A program made the position numbers and the translations under genes. The notes under the pieces are model-generated. The model searched no databases. It was not told where the DNA came from and saw only the letters and a program-made list of their open reading frames with translations. 64,000 nt of DNA from Actinoplanes sp. KI2 (GTDB lineage: Bacteria; Actinomycetota; Actinomycetes; Mycobacteriales; Micromonosporaceae): NCBI RefSeq assembly GCF_025630775.1, contig NZ_JAOSZE010000044.1:22914-86913 (forward strand). The letters run 5' to 3'. This document shows, in pieces, positions 1-7,990 of the stretch (the first letter of the stretch is position 1; each line of letters starts with the position of its first letter).

Positions 1-1
1 C

Positions 2-217
2 GCGCTGACCGCGGGATCGATCGCGGGCGCGGGCCTGGACGTGTACGACGTCGAGCCGTTGCCGGCCGAGAACCCGCTGCGGGGCGCGCCGAACACCGTG
101 CTGCTGCCGCACCTCGGCTACGTCACCGACGCCACCTACCGGACCTGGTACGAGCAGGTCGTCGAGAACGTCGTGGCCTGGCGCGCCGGCTCTCCGGTGC
201 GAGTTCTGAGCAGTTAG
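2..217 (+). CDS. D-2-hydroxyacid dehydrogenase, C-terminal end (partial)
   Basis: Only the last 71 codons are inside the window; the gene begins upstream. The reading frame shows the C-terminal part of the NAD-binding domain of the D-isomer-specific 2-hydroxyacid dehydrogenase family (phosphoglycerate or glyoxylate reductase type). AGLDVYDVEPLP is the usual block around the catalytic Glu, and LLPHLGYVT carries the catalytic His. Enzymes of this family interconvert 2-oxoacids and D-2-hydroxyacids in the cytoplasm with NAD(P)H. The substrate cannot be told from this fragment. The gene ends convergently against egtD, with a strong hairpin between them. Confidence is high for the family and low for the substrate. 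Confidence 0.85.
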   Translation, partial: ALTAGSIAGAGLDVYDVEPLPAENPLRGAPNTVLLPHLGYVTDATYRTWYEQVVENVVAWRAGSPVRVLSS

Positions 218-240
218 GGCCGCCCCGGGCGGGGCGGCCC
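217..240. terminator. Bidirectional GC-rich hairpin between convergent genes
   Basis: A perfect 10-bp inverted repeat (GGGCCGCCCC and GGGGCGGCCC) with a 4-base loop starts on the last base of the dehydrogenase stop codon and ends 6 bases before the egtD stop. It has no T-run, which is common for actinobacterial terminators. Its place between two converging stops makes a shared terminator the simplest reading. Confidence 0.7.
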
Positions 241-246
241 CGAACT

Positions 247-1218
247 TCAGACCGCGCGTGCGAGGGAGACCGCGAACAACCCGTCCCGGTCGGTCCACCA
301 GTGGTCGAGGGCGAACCCGGCATCGTCCAGCTCCCGGTCCACCCCGTCCCGGCGGAACTTCGCCGACACCTCGGTGCGGACCTCCTCGCCGGCCGCGAAG
401 TCGACCACGAGACCCACCCCCGGGATCGTCACCCGCATCGGCCAGCGGGCCCGCAACCGCATCTCGATCCACTCCCGGTCCGCGTCCCAGAGCGCGACGT
501 GCGCGAACCCGTCCAGATCGAAATCCGCGTCCAGGCTGCTGTTGAGCACCCGCAGCACGTTCCGGTTGAAGTCGGCGGTCACCCCGTCCGCGTCGTCGTA
601 CGCCGGCACCACGACCCGCGGGCTCTTCACCAGGTCGGTGCCGAGCAGCAGATGCTCGCCCGGGTCGAGGACCGAGCGCACGTCGGCGAGGAACTGGGCC
701 CGCTCCTCCGGCACCAGGTTCCCGATCGTGCCGCCGAGGAACGCGACCAGCCGGTCCCCGCCGTCCGGCAGGTGCTTCAGATGCCGGGCGAAGTCCCCGA
801 CGATGTTGTGCACCCGCAGCCCCGGGTAGTCGGCGGTGATCCGCGTCGCGGCCGCCGACAGCGCGGTCGGCGACACGTCCATCGGGACGAACGTCTCCAG
901 CGTGCCGGCCGCGGTGAGCGCGTCGAGCAGCAGCCGGGTCTTGGTGGAGTAGCCGGAGCCGAGCTCGAGCAGCGACCGCGCCCGGGTGTGCGACGCGATC
1001 TCGGCCGCGTGGTCGTGCAGGATCTGCCGCTCGCTGCGGGTCGGGTAGTACTCGTCGAGCTCGGTGATCTTCTCGAACAGCTCGCTGCCCCGGGCGTCGT
1101 AGAACCACTTGGGCGGTAGCCATTTCGAGTCGGCGGTGAGGCCGGCGATCACGTCGGCCCGCAGCGTGCGGGCCAGGTCGTCGGCGTCCATGTGCACTTC
1201 GAGCGCGGGCGCGTTCAT
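247..1218 (-). CDS. egtD: EgtD, L-histidine N-alpha-methyltransferase
   Basis: EgtD transfers three methyl groups from S-adenosylmethionine to histidine, making hercynine, the first intermediate of ergothioneine, in the cytoplasm. The 323-residue length is typical. Visible marks are the N-terminal WLPPKWFYDARGSELFE block, the SAM-binding loop ELGSGYS near residues 85-91, and FLGGTIGN near 160-167. It is the last gene of the egtABCD operon: its ATG overlaps the egtC stop by four bases (ATGA), so translation is probably coupled. Start and length fit the family well. egtE, the PLP lyase of the last pathway step, is not in this window and may lie elsewhere. Confidence 0.95.
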   Translation of the reverse strand: MNAPALEVHMDADDLARTLRADVIAGLTADSKWLPPKWFYDARGSELFEKITELDEYYPTRSERQILHDHAAEIASHTRARSLLELGSGYSTKTRLLLDALTAAGTLETFVPMDVSPTALSAAATRITADYPGLRVHNIVGDFARHLKHLPDGGDRLVAFLGGTIGNLVPEERAQFLADVRSVLDPGEHLLLGTDLVKSPRVVVPAYDDADGVTADFNRNVLRVLNSSLDADFDLDGFAHVALWDADREWIEMRLRARWPMRVTIPGVGLVVDFAAGEEVRTEVSAKFRRDGVDRELDDAGFALDHWWTDRDGLFAVSLARAV

Positions 1219-1958
1219 GCTTCTCCCAGTGGAGTAAGGGTGAGGTCGGTGGCCGTGGCGGTCAGCAGGGTCCCGTCGGGGACCGGACGCCAGGCGGAGC
1301 GGTCGTCGAGCGGCTCGGAAGCGACCGTTATAAACGAAAAATCGGAGATATACGACAAGGAGTGTCCAACCGCCGTGGCGGCGAGCGCCACGCCGTCGGT
1401 GAGCAGCAAGTTGAGCCGCGAGCCCGGCGCGGCCCGCGACACCTCGGCCACCACACCGGCCAGCGCCTCGGCAAGCGAGGCGCCGGCCCGCAGCCGATCA
1501 CGGACCAGGACCCACAGCAGCGCCGCATCGGTCGGCGCGTCCATCGTCAACAAGTCCGTGGGTGGCAATGTTCCGGCGAGCTTGGCGACCGACGCGGGCC
1601 AGCCGGTGACGACCCCGTTGTGGCTGAACAGCCAGGGCCCGTCGCCGAACGGCGCCGCGGCCGTTTCCACCACCGGCATGCCGACGGTCGCACTGCGCAC
1701 GGCCGCGAGGACCGCGCCGGAGGAGGTCGCGCGGGAGATCGCCGGGAGCGAGACGTCACTCCATATCGGAGTATCGCGTCGGTACCGAACGGGGCCGGCC
1801 GGGGTGTACCACCCGACCCCGAACCCGTCCGCGTTGATCGTCCCGCCGCCGCGCATGTCTCGCGGCGCCCAGGATTGATGCACGAGCGAGTGCGGCGGGT
1901 CGAACACCAGCGAGGCCAGCGGCACGGGCGGCCCGAGATAGGCCAGATGGCGGCACAT
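1215..1958 (-). CDS. egtC: EgtC, gamma-glutamyl hercynylcysteine sulfoxide amidohydrolase
   Basis: EgtC is a class II glutamine-amidotransferase-type hydrolase that removes the glutamyl group from gamma-glutamyl hercynylcysteine sulfoxide in ergothioneine synthesis. The 247-residue protein begins MCRHLAYLG, so Cys2 becomes the N-terminal nucleophile after Met removal, as in this family. LFSHNGVV near residues 112-119 is the other typical block. The open frame runs further upstream, but the ATG at 1958 is chosen because it exposes Cys2 and sits in a TGATG overlap with the egtB stop. It is coupled to egtD downstream by ATGA. Confidence 0.94.
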   Translation of the reverse strand: MCRHLAYLGPPVPLASLVFDPPHSLVHQSWAPRDMRGGGTINADGFGVGWYTPAGPVRYRRDTPIWSDVSLPAISRATSSGAVLAAVRSATVGMPVVETAAAPFGDGPWLFSHNGVVTGWPASVAKLAGTLPPTDLLTMDAPTDAALLWVLVRDRLRAGASLAEALAGVVAEVSRAAPGSRLNLLLTDGVALAATAVGHSLSYISDFSFITVASEPLDDRSAWRPVPDGTLLTATATDLTLTPLGEA

Positions 1959-3256
1959 CAGGCGTCCCGCGCACAGCGGAACCCGCTGAAGATCTGCCGC
2001 CGGATCGGATAGTCCCAGTTGCGGAAGGTGCCCCGGCAGGCCGACCGGTCGGTGCCGAACGATCCGCCGCGCAGCACCTTGTACTCCGGGCCGAAGAACA
2101 CCTCCGAGTACTCCCGGTAGGGAAACGCCACGAACCCCGGGTAAGCGGCGAAGTCCGTCGACGTCCACTCCCAGACGTCCCCGATCAGCTGATGCACCCC
2201 GAACGGCGAGACTCCGGAGGGGTACGCCCCGACGGGGGCCGGTCGCAGATGACGCTGTCCGAGGTTCGCCTGCGCAGCCGTGGGCTCCTCGTCGCCCCAC
2301 GGATACCGCCGGGACCGCCCGGTCGCCGGGTCGTAGCGGGCTGCCTTCTCCCACTCGGCCTCGGTCGGCAGCCGTTTGCCCGCCCAGGCCGCGAACGCCT
2401 CGGCCTCGTAAAAGCTCACGTGCACGACCGGCTCGTCGGGAACGATCCGCTGGGTGCGACCGAATTTCGTGTACGCCCAAGCGTCGCCATCGCGTTCCCA
2501 GTGCGACGGGGCGACGATCCCCGCGGCCTGCCGGTATGCCCATCCCGAGGCGCTCCACCAGCGCGGGTCGTCGTACCCGCCGTCGTCGATGAACTCGGCG
2601 TAGGCGCCGTTGGTCACCGGCGCCCGGTCGATCCGGAAGGCCGGCACCACCACCTGATGAGCCGGCCGCTCGTTGTCCAGCGCCCACGGCTCGGTGCTGG
2701 TGCCCATGGTGAACGGGCCGGCCGGGATCAGGGCCTCCCCGGTCACCGGCCCGGACGATGCCGGCGGCGCGGGCGCGTCGAGCACCGGCGCGCCGCGGCG
2801 CAGCTGATGGGTGGCGAGCATGGTCTCGTCGTGCTGCTGCTCGTGCTGGACGATCATGCCGAACGCGAACCCCTGGTCGACCAGCGGCGCACCGTCCAGC
2901 CGGCTGCGGGTCAGCACGTCGAGCGCCTTGTCCCGGACGGTCGCCACGTACCGCCGGGCCTCGGCCGGACCGAGCAGCGGCAGTTGCGGCCGGTCCCGGC
3001 GCGGATGCTTGAACGCGTCGTACAGCTCGTCGATGTCGCGGCGCACCGGCTCGCGCCCGCCGACGTCCCGGACGAGCCACAGCTCCTCCTGGTTGCCGAC
3101 GTGGGCGAGATCCCACACCAGGGGCGACATCAGCGGCGAGTGCTGCCGGATCAGGTCGCCGTCGTCGACGGCCTCGGTCAGCAGGACGGTGCGGTCGCGG
3201 GCCCGTCCGAGCTCGGCGGCGACCCGGTCACGCAGGCGGTCGGTCTCGATGGTCAT
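1958..3256 (-). CDS. egtB: EgtB, hercynine oxygenase (sulfoxide synthase)
   Basis: EgtB is the non-haem iron enzyme that joins hercynine and gamma-glutamylcysteine with oxygen to give the sulfoxide. The 432-residue protein has an N-terminal DinB-like domain with the expected iron ligands, a His near 52 (LAHVGNQEE) and a HEQQHDE pair near 138 and 142. A formylglycine-generating-enzyme/sulfatase-modifying domain fills roughly residues 165-430 (LPTEAEWEKAARY, VWEWTSTDF, VLRGGSFG). The ATG at 3256 is preferred over a GTG at 3259 because it has a GGGAG site at 5-base spacing and overlaps an upstream stop as TGATG. The first 7 codons and the ribosome site are the last copy of a triplicated block (see repeat at 3241). 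Confidence 0.95.
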   Translation of the reverse strand: MTIETDRLRDRVAAELGRARDRTVLLTEAVDDGDLIRQHSPLMSPLVWDLAHVGNQEELWLVRDVGGREPVRRDIDELYDAFKHPRRDRPQLPLLGPAEARRYVATVRDKALDVLTRSRLDGAPLVDQGFAFGMIVQHEQQHDETMLATHQLRRGAPVLDAPAPPASSGPVTGEALIPAGPFTMGTSTEPWALDNERPAHQVVVPAFRIDRAPVTNGAYAEFIDDGGYDDPRWWSASGWAYRQAAGIVAPSHWERDGDAWAYTKFGRTQRIVPDEPVVHVSFYEAEAFAAWAGKRLPTEAEWEKAARYDPATGRSRRYPWGDEEPTAAQANLGQRHLRPAPVGAYPSGVSPFGVHQLIGDVWEWTSTDFAAYPGFVAFPYREYSEVFFGPEYKVLRGGSFGTDRSACRGTFRNWDYPIRRQIFSGFRCARDA

Positions 3257-3306
3257 CACGGCTCCCGGGTGGCGGCGCTGCGGGGGCGGTCGGTCTCGAT
3301 GGTCAT
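3256..3306 (-). CDS. Micro-ORF 2 of the triplicated egtB start (16 aa)
   Basis: This 16-codon frame begins MTIETDR, the same as EgtB, and then reads PRSAATREP before a TGA that overlaps the egtB ATG (TGATG). It has its own GGGAG site five bases before the ATG. It arose from tandem duplication of the egtB initiation region. It may be translated only to pass ribosomes on to egtB, or it may be a neutral by-product. Whether the peptide itself does anything is unknown. Confidence 0.4.
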   Translation of the reverse strand: MTIETDRPRSAATREP

Positions 3307-3359
3307 CACGGCTCCCGGATGGTGCCGGCGCCGCGGGGGCGGTCGGTCTCGATGGTCAT
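3306..3359 (-). CDS. Micro-ORF 1 of the triplicated egtB start (17 aa)
   Basis: The 17-codon frame again begins MTIETDR, continues PRGAGTIREP and stops in a TGATG overlap with micro-ORF 2. Its ATG overlaps the egtA stop as ATGA and has GAGGAG upstream, so it occupies the place where egtB would normally start after egtA. A ribosome leaving egtA must pass two stop-restart steps before reaching egtB. Its role is not known. Confidence 0.4.
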   Translation of the reverse strand: MTIETDRPRGAGTIREP

Positions 3360-4678
3360 GACGGCTCCTCGGCGGTGCCGGCGCCGCGCAGGCGCCGCTG
3401 GACGGTGTCGGTGATGTGGGTGCGGACGCCGGCGGGCAGGCCGGTCTCGAGCCGGCCGTGGGCCAGGTCGGCCAGCGCGGTGGCGGCGCGGCGCAGCGGC
3501 GGGTCGGCCAGCCCGTACCGGTACGCCGTGTGCCAGCACCCGGCCACCGGCCCGGCCAGCTCGAGCGCCGCCTCGGTGGTCCGCCGGTCGGCGAACAGCG
3601 CCGCGAGCAGGGCCACCGGCGCGATCCACTCGTCGCCCGGCTGGCTGTCCAGGTAACGGATCTCCAGGTAGCCGTGCGGCCGGACCGGCGGGAAGAGCGT
3701 CGACAGGTGGTAGTCGACGTCGGCGGCGGTGGGCGGGTCGGGCAGAGCCCCGGCCAGCCAGTCGGCCAGCGTCGCGCCGGGCGGCGGGTCCCAGCAGGCG
3801 ACGCCGCGCCGTACGCAGATCAGCGGTGCGGCCAGCGCATAGCGGACCCAGGCGGCCGCCGGGTCGGACGGTGGCCCGATCGGCGGGTGGGTGAGCCGGG
3901 GATCCATGCCCCACCACGCCGCCATCCGGGCCGAGGCGAGCCCGGTGTCCCGGCCGGCGTGCCGGGACGAGTTGGCGAACAGGGCGAGCAGCGGCGGCCC
4001 GAGCGCGAGCGCGGCCCGCCAGCGCGCGGGCAGCTCGGCCGGGGTGCCCGCGTCGAGGCAGACCTGCAGACCGGCGGTGCTGCTCATCATGATCCGGCCG
4101 TGTCGGCCGCGGGCGTCGAAGACCCGTTCCATCGCCGCGTACCGCGGGGTGTCCAGCAGCCGCCGGGGCGATCGGTGTGGGTCGATGCCGTGCTCGCCGA
4201 GGCGCAGCCCGGCGCCGTCGAGCAGAGCGGTGAGAGTGGTGAGATCGGCGGTGACGGCCGCGTGCAGCGCGGCGACCGATCGGGCCGGGGCCGAGGAGAT
4301 CTCCACCTGGCCGCCGGGCTCGATGGTGATCTGGCCGCCGGCGGGCAGTGGCTCGGGCGGATCCCCGGGCGACTCGGGTGGATGCCCGGTCGGCTGGGGC
4401 GGGTACCCACTCGGCTCGGGCGGATGCCCGGTCGGCTCGGGCGGGTGCCCGGGATCGAGGGTGGCCGGGGCGTGCCGGCCGAGGGCTTGCCGCAGGGTTT
4501 CGCGGTCGAGGGGCGCGCGGGGCGCCGCGGTGTGATGCACGGTCCATTCGAGTTCGGCGCCGATCAGCGCCGGTGGGCCGGTCTTGAAGCAGATGGCGCG
4601 GATGTGCGCCTCCACTTCCTCCTGCGTGCGCAGCCGGCGGCTGGTCGCCGCGGCCGCGTCTTGGTCGAGCGTCGTCAT
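3356..4678 (-). CDS. egtA: EgtA, glutamate-cysteine ligase
   Basis: EgtA makes gamma-glutamylcysteine from glutamate, cysteine and ATP, supplying the thiol donor for EgtB. The frame shows GCS2-family blocks: ICFKTGPPALIGAELEW near the N-terminus, TIEPGGQVEISS, and MMSSTAGLQVCLDAG. The ATG at 4678 (440 residues, MTTLDQDAAAATSRR) is chosen over the longer frame to 4765 because GGGAG precedes it at a good distance. A Pro-rich heptad repeat of about 35 residues lies near residues 76-110, inside the catalytic domain. It is the first gene of the egt operon; the 147 bases upstream separate it from the HxlR gene and should hold the promoter. Confidence 0.93.
   Translation of the reverse strand: MTTLDQDAAAATSRRLRTQEEVEAHIRAICFKTGPPALIGAELEWTVHHTAAPRAPLDRETLRQALGRHAPATLDPGHPPEPTGHPPEPSGYPPQPTGHPPESPGDPPEPLPAGGQITIEPGGQVEISSAPARSVAALHAAVTADLTTLTALLDGAGLRLGEHGIDPHRSPRRLLDTPRYAAMERVFDARGRHGRIMMSSTAGLQVCLDAGTPAELPARWRAALALGPPLLALFANSSRHAGRDTGLASARMAAWWGMDPRLTHPPIGPPSDPAAAWVRYALAAPLICVRRGVACWDPPPGATLADWLAGALPDPPTAADVDYHLSTLFPPVRPHGYLEIRYLDSQPGDEWIAPVALLAALFADRRTTEAALELAGPVAGCWHTAYRYGLADPPLRRAATALADLAHGRLETGLPAGVRTHITDTVQRRLRGAGTAEEPS
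4350..4452 (-). repeat. Heptapeptide repeat inside egtA (GHPPEPT-like, five units)
   Basis: Five 21-bp units encode variants of GHPPEPT (GHPPEPT, GHPPEPS, GYPPQPT, GHPPESP, GDPPEPL). They lie between the N-terminal GCS2 block and TIEPGGQVE. The unit keeps the reading frame. The proline spacing suggests an extended surface loop. Confidence 0.85.
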
Positions 4679-4825
4679 CGGACGTGCTCCCGTCGTCACG
4701 AACGGTGGCTCTCCGTTACCTCGACGGACACTACGGCGAGGGTCCGACAACTTCGGGACCGACAAGTGTCCTATCCGGACGCGTACGCAGGGCTTCCTGC
4801 GGATTCGTCCCGAAAGTGACCTGCG

Positions 4826-5191
4826 TCACCCCTCGAACCCGCGGCGGGCTTTCTCCACCTCGCTCAGGTGCTCGGCCTGCCAGGCGGCGAGCGTGGCGAA
4901 GACCGGGCCGAGGCTGCGTGCCAGCTCGGTGATCTCGTACTCGGCGCGGGGCGGGACCTCGGCGAAGTAGTGCCTGGTGACCAGGCCGTCCCGCTCGAGC
5001 CGGCGCAGCCGCTCGGTGAGCACCTTGGCGGTGATCCCGCCGATCCGCCGGTGCAGCTCGACGAAGCGCAGCCGCCCGTCGCGATGCAGGGTGAGCAGGA
5101 TGGGCGTGGTCCACCGGCGGAAGACGAGGTCGACGACCGGCCCGATCGGGCAGGCCGCGATCGGGCCATCGATCGGGCCGTCGTCGCTCAT
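4826..5191 (-). CDS. HxlR-family winged-helix regulator
   Basis: This 121-residue protein is a small winged-helix DNA-binding regulator of the HxlR/MarR-like family. The family blocks are present: CPIGPVVDLVFRRWTTPIL at residues 14-32 (a Cys near the N-terminus is usual and often redox-active), FVELHRRIGGITAKVLTERLRRLERDGLV as recognition region, and YEITELARSL at the wing. It lies 43 bases downstream of an NmrA-type reductase on the same strand, so the two are probably one unit. HxlR proteins often control adjacent quinone or aldehyde reductases. The target here is inferred only from position. Confidence 0.9.
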   Translation of the reverse strand: MSDDGPIDGPIAACPIGPVVDLVFRRWTTPILLTLHRDGRLRFVELHRRIGGITAKVLTERLRRLERDGLVTRHYFAEVPPRAEYEITELARSLGPVFATLAAWQAEHLSEVEKARRGFEG

Positions 5192-5234
5192 CGATCAGTT
5201 GTACCTCGGCGGAGAGCCGCGGGCCGTCGGCACC

Positions 5235-6062
5235 TCAGCGGAACGCCGCCACGTGCCGGGCCGCCCACGCCGCGAACGGTCCCGGCGCCCGGCCGAGGAT
5301 CTTCTCGATGTCCGGGCTGACCCGCTGCTCGTCCACGGTCGGCGCGCCGAGGATCTCGAGGGTCCCGTCGGCCACCGGCGCCGGCATGAGGCGCAGCATC
5401 TGCTCGCGAGCCTGCGCGCGGGTCTGCTCGGCGAACCGGATCGGCGTGCCGAGCGCGGACGCGAGGTCGGCGGCCCGTGACCGGGGCGTGCTCAGCGCCG
5501 GCCCGGTCAGCTCGTACGCCCGGCCGTCGTGCCCGTCGCCGAGCAGCACCGCCGCGGCCGTCGCGGCGATGTCCAGCGGGTCGACGATCGGCAGCCCGAC
5601 ATCGCCGAAGGGCGCCGCGACCGTGCGGAGCTCTCGGACGGCCGGTAGCCAGGCGTACGCGTTGCTGGCGAAGCCGCCCGCCCGCAGGTGCGTCCAGGCC
5701 AGGCCGGACCTCTCGACGGCCGCTTCGAGGGCGCGCATCGGCGCGTAGGCCGCCGAGCCGGGCCGGGTGGCCACGGCCTGCGACGAGAGCAGGACCATCC
5801 GGCGTACGCCGGAAGCCCGCGCCCGGTCGACCACGGCGTGCGGGTCGATCCCGCCGCCCGCGCCCGGCACGATCAGGAACACCGCGTCCGCCCCGTCGAA
5901 GGCCGGCCGCAGCGTCTCCGGCGCGGCCAGATCGGCCCGCACGTGCCGCCCCGCAACGTCCGGCGCCCGGCGGGACACCGCGGTCACGTCCGCCCCGCGC
6001 TCGGCCAGCATCCGCACCAGCGGCCCACCGACGTTCCCGGTTGCCCCCACCACTGTGATCAT
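5235..6062 (-). CDS. NmrA-like NAD(P)-binding reductase
   Basis: A 275-residue atypical short-chain dehydrogenase of the NmrA/QOR2 type. VVGATGNVGGPL at residues 4-15 is the dinucleotide-binding loop. VFLIVPGAG and MVLLSSQAVA follow the Rossmann pattern, and MRALEAAVERSGLAWTHLR is typical of the group. Members reduce quinones or sense the NADP(H) ratio in the cytoplasm. The ATG at 6062 is taken because GAAGGGA precedes it; an in-frame extension to 6113 has no ribosome site. It is probably co-transcribed with the HxlR regulator just downstream. Confidence 0.85.
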   Translation of the reverse strand: MITVVGATGNVGGPLVRMLAERGADVTAVSRRAPDVAGRHVRADLAAPETLRPAFDGADAVFLIVPGAGGGIDPHAVVDRARASGVRRMVLLSSQAVATRPGSAAYAPMRALEAAVERSGLAWTHLRAGGFASNAYAWLPAVRELRTVAAPFGDVGLPIVDPLDIAATAAAVLLGDGHDGRAYELTGPALSTPRSRAADLASALGTPIRFAEQTRAQAREQMLRLMPAPVADGTLEILGAPTVDEQRVSPDIEKILGRAPGPFAAWAARHVAAFR

Positions 6063-6318
6063 GTCAATGCTTCCCTTCGGATACCCCTTCGGACCTGCGG
6101 AAAAGCTATCCACGCCGGTCCATTAGGCACCTAGCGGAAACCGGCTGTGCGGTGCGCCACAGCGGTCCGGGGGCGGGACGCGGACCTCGCCGGCGGAACG
6201 GTCTCACCATGAAGGTCATCGTCGGTATTCGAGGGCATCGATCCTGTCGGGAAATGGACCGGTGACCTGCGCCGATCCCGTGCGACCATCATGACTGTCG
6301 GCAGTGCTGGGGGCGGCC

Positions 6319-7986
6319 ATGAAGGTCAGGGTCTATCACAACGGCGATGACGTCTTCATCGCGTGGAAGCCGGACGGGATCATCCCGCAGTGCCGCGGGT
6401 TCGCTCTGCTGCGGCGCCGCAACGGGGTCGAGGAAGTGGTCAGCACCTGGGTGGGTTTCGCGGGGCAGCCGGCCGCCGACGGCGAGCGGCGTGCCTCGAC
6501 GAACTGGCCGATCCAGAAGTACCAGTGGACCGACTACATGGCGCAGCCGGGCGACGAGCTCGCCTACCGGGTGCTGCCGATGGTCGGGCCGGACCGGGAC
6601 AACCTGCACCCCGACCCGGCCACCGCGAGCGACTGGACCGAGCCGGTGACCCTGTCGCACCTGGTCTCGCCGGGCGTCGAGGTGCTGTTCAACCGCGGGA
6701 TCGTGGCCTCGCAGTGGGTGTCCCGGCGGCTCGGCGTGACCGATCACGACCTGCAAAATCAGTACCTCGACCGGATGATCGCGACGCCCGGCGACAAGCT
6801 GCGATCCTATCTGGCCGGTCCGCTCGGCGATCGGTTGTTCGCGCTGCTGGCCGAGGCGGCCGCCGAGAAGCGCGAGATCTATGCGGCACTGTTCGAGTTG
6901 GACGATCCGCAGCTGATGGATGCGCTGCTGGCGATCGGTTCGCGGGCGCACCTGGTGCTCGCCAACGGCAGCGTGGACACCAAGGGCGAGGACGAGAACG
7001 CCGCCGCCCGCGCCGCCCTGGTCGCCGGCCAGGTCGAGGTGCACGACCGGATGTGCGCGCCACGCGCCCTGGGCCACAACAAGTTCCTGGTGATCTGCGA
7101 CGTCGACGGATCGCCCCGCTGGGTGTGGACCGGCAGCCAGAACTGGACGATGACCGGCCTGTGCACGCAGGCCAACAACTCGGTCCTGATCGACGACCCG
7201 CAACTGGCCGCGCAGTACCGATCGCAATGGGACCTGTTGCGCGGGGCCGGCGACCTCACCCCCGCGTCGCTGAAGCAGGCGAACACCCTGCCGCGCGACC
7301 AGCAGGTGGACAAGGCCGGCGTCCGGTTGTGGTTCACCCCGACCATCGCGTACGCCGATCTGGTCGACACCCGCAAGATCATCGCGAACGCGCAACAGGC
7401 CGTGCTGTTCCTGATGTTCAACCCGGGCCCGCGAGACTCACTGCTCAACGCCATCCTCGACCTGGCGCGCGCCCCGCACGCCGGCAGCCGGCTCTACCTG
7501 CGGGGCGTGCTCAACCAGGACCCGAGCACGAAACCGAACCCGGTCGGCCTGTTCGACCAGAAGAACCGTGAGTTCGCCGACTACGACGTGGTGCTGCCCG
7601 CGGCGATCGACAAGGCGACCGACTTCTTCCGGGCCGAGCTGAAGAAGCTCGCTCGCGGGTTCGCGATGGTGCACAGCAAGGTGATCGTGGTCGATCCGTT
7701 CGGCGACCGCCCGGCCGTGCTGACCGGATCGCACAACCTGGGCCCGAGGGCCAGCGGCACCAATGACGAGAACCTGCTGGTGATCCGGGACGCGCCGGGG
7801 GTGGCGGCGGCGTACGCCACGAACATCATGAGCGTGTACAACCAGTATCGGTGGCGTTTCCGCCGCCAGCTCCAGCCGGTCGCCAAGCGCTGGAAGGGCC
7901 TGGTCGACGCGGACACCTGGCAGGGCTGGTACCTGACACCGGACAGCGCCGCCCTGCGCGAGGTGAACTTCTGGGTCGGACAGTGA
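6319..7986 (+). CDS. Phospholipase D-like protein with two HKD motifs
   Basis: A 555-residue protein with two HxK motifs of the PLD superfamily: HNKFLVICD near residue 253 followed by TGSQNWT, and HSKVIVVDP near residue 452 followed by TGSHNLG and NDENLLVI. Two such half-sites form one active centre that hydrolyses or transfers phosphodiester bonds, in lipids or nucleic acids. No signal peptide or membrane segment is seen, so a cytoplasmic place is likely. The first 100 residues resemble a fibronectin-like or accessory domain (EEVVSTWVGFAG, LAYRVLPMVG). The ATG at 6319 is preferred; a GTG at 6304 is in frame. The gene stands alone and meets the next gene tail to tail. The substrate is unknown. 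Confidence 0.85.
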   Translation: MKVRVYHNGDDVFIAWKPDGIIPQCRGFALLRRRNGVEEVVSTWVGFAGQPAADGERRASTNWPIQKYQWTDYMAQPGDELAYRVLPMVGPDRDNLHPDPATASDWTEPVTLSHLVSPGVEVLFNRGIVASQWVSRRLGVTDHDLQNQYLDRMIATPGDKLRSYLAGPLGDRLFALLAEAAAEKREIYAALFELDDPQLMDALLAIGSRAHLVLANGSVDTKGEDENAAARAALVAGQVEVHDRMCAPRALGHNKFLVICDVDGSPRWVWTGSQNWTMTGLCTQANNSVLIDDPQLAAQYRSQWDLLRGAGDLTPASLKQANTLPRDQQVDKAGVRLWFTPTIAYADLVDTRKIIANAQQAVLFLMFNPGPRDSLLNAILDLARAPHAGSRLYLRGVLNQDPSTKPNPVGLFDQKNREFADYDVVLPAAIDKATDFFRAELKKLARGFAMVHSKVIVVDPFGDRPAVLTGSHNLGPRASGTNDENLLVIRDAPGVAAAYATNIMSVYNQYRWRFRRQLQPVAKRWKGLVDADTWQGWYLTPDSAALREVNFWVGQ

Positions 7987-7990
7987 CCCG

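Larger units (their letters stand above)
3241..3395. repeat. Three tandem copies (50-53 bp) of the egtB start region
   Basis: Copies begin at about 3241, 3291 and 3344. The shared core on the plus strand is cggtctcgatggtcat followed by acggctcc. Read on the minus strand, each copy holds a ribosome site, an ATG and the codons for MTIETDR. The leftmost copy starts the real EgtB. The rightmost overlaps the last codons of egtA. The first two copies differ by a 3-base indel. Confidence 0.9.
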
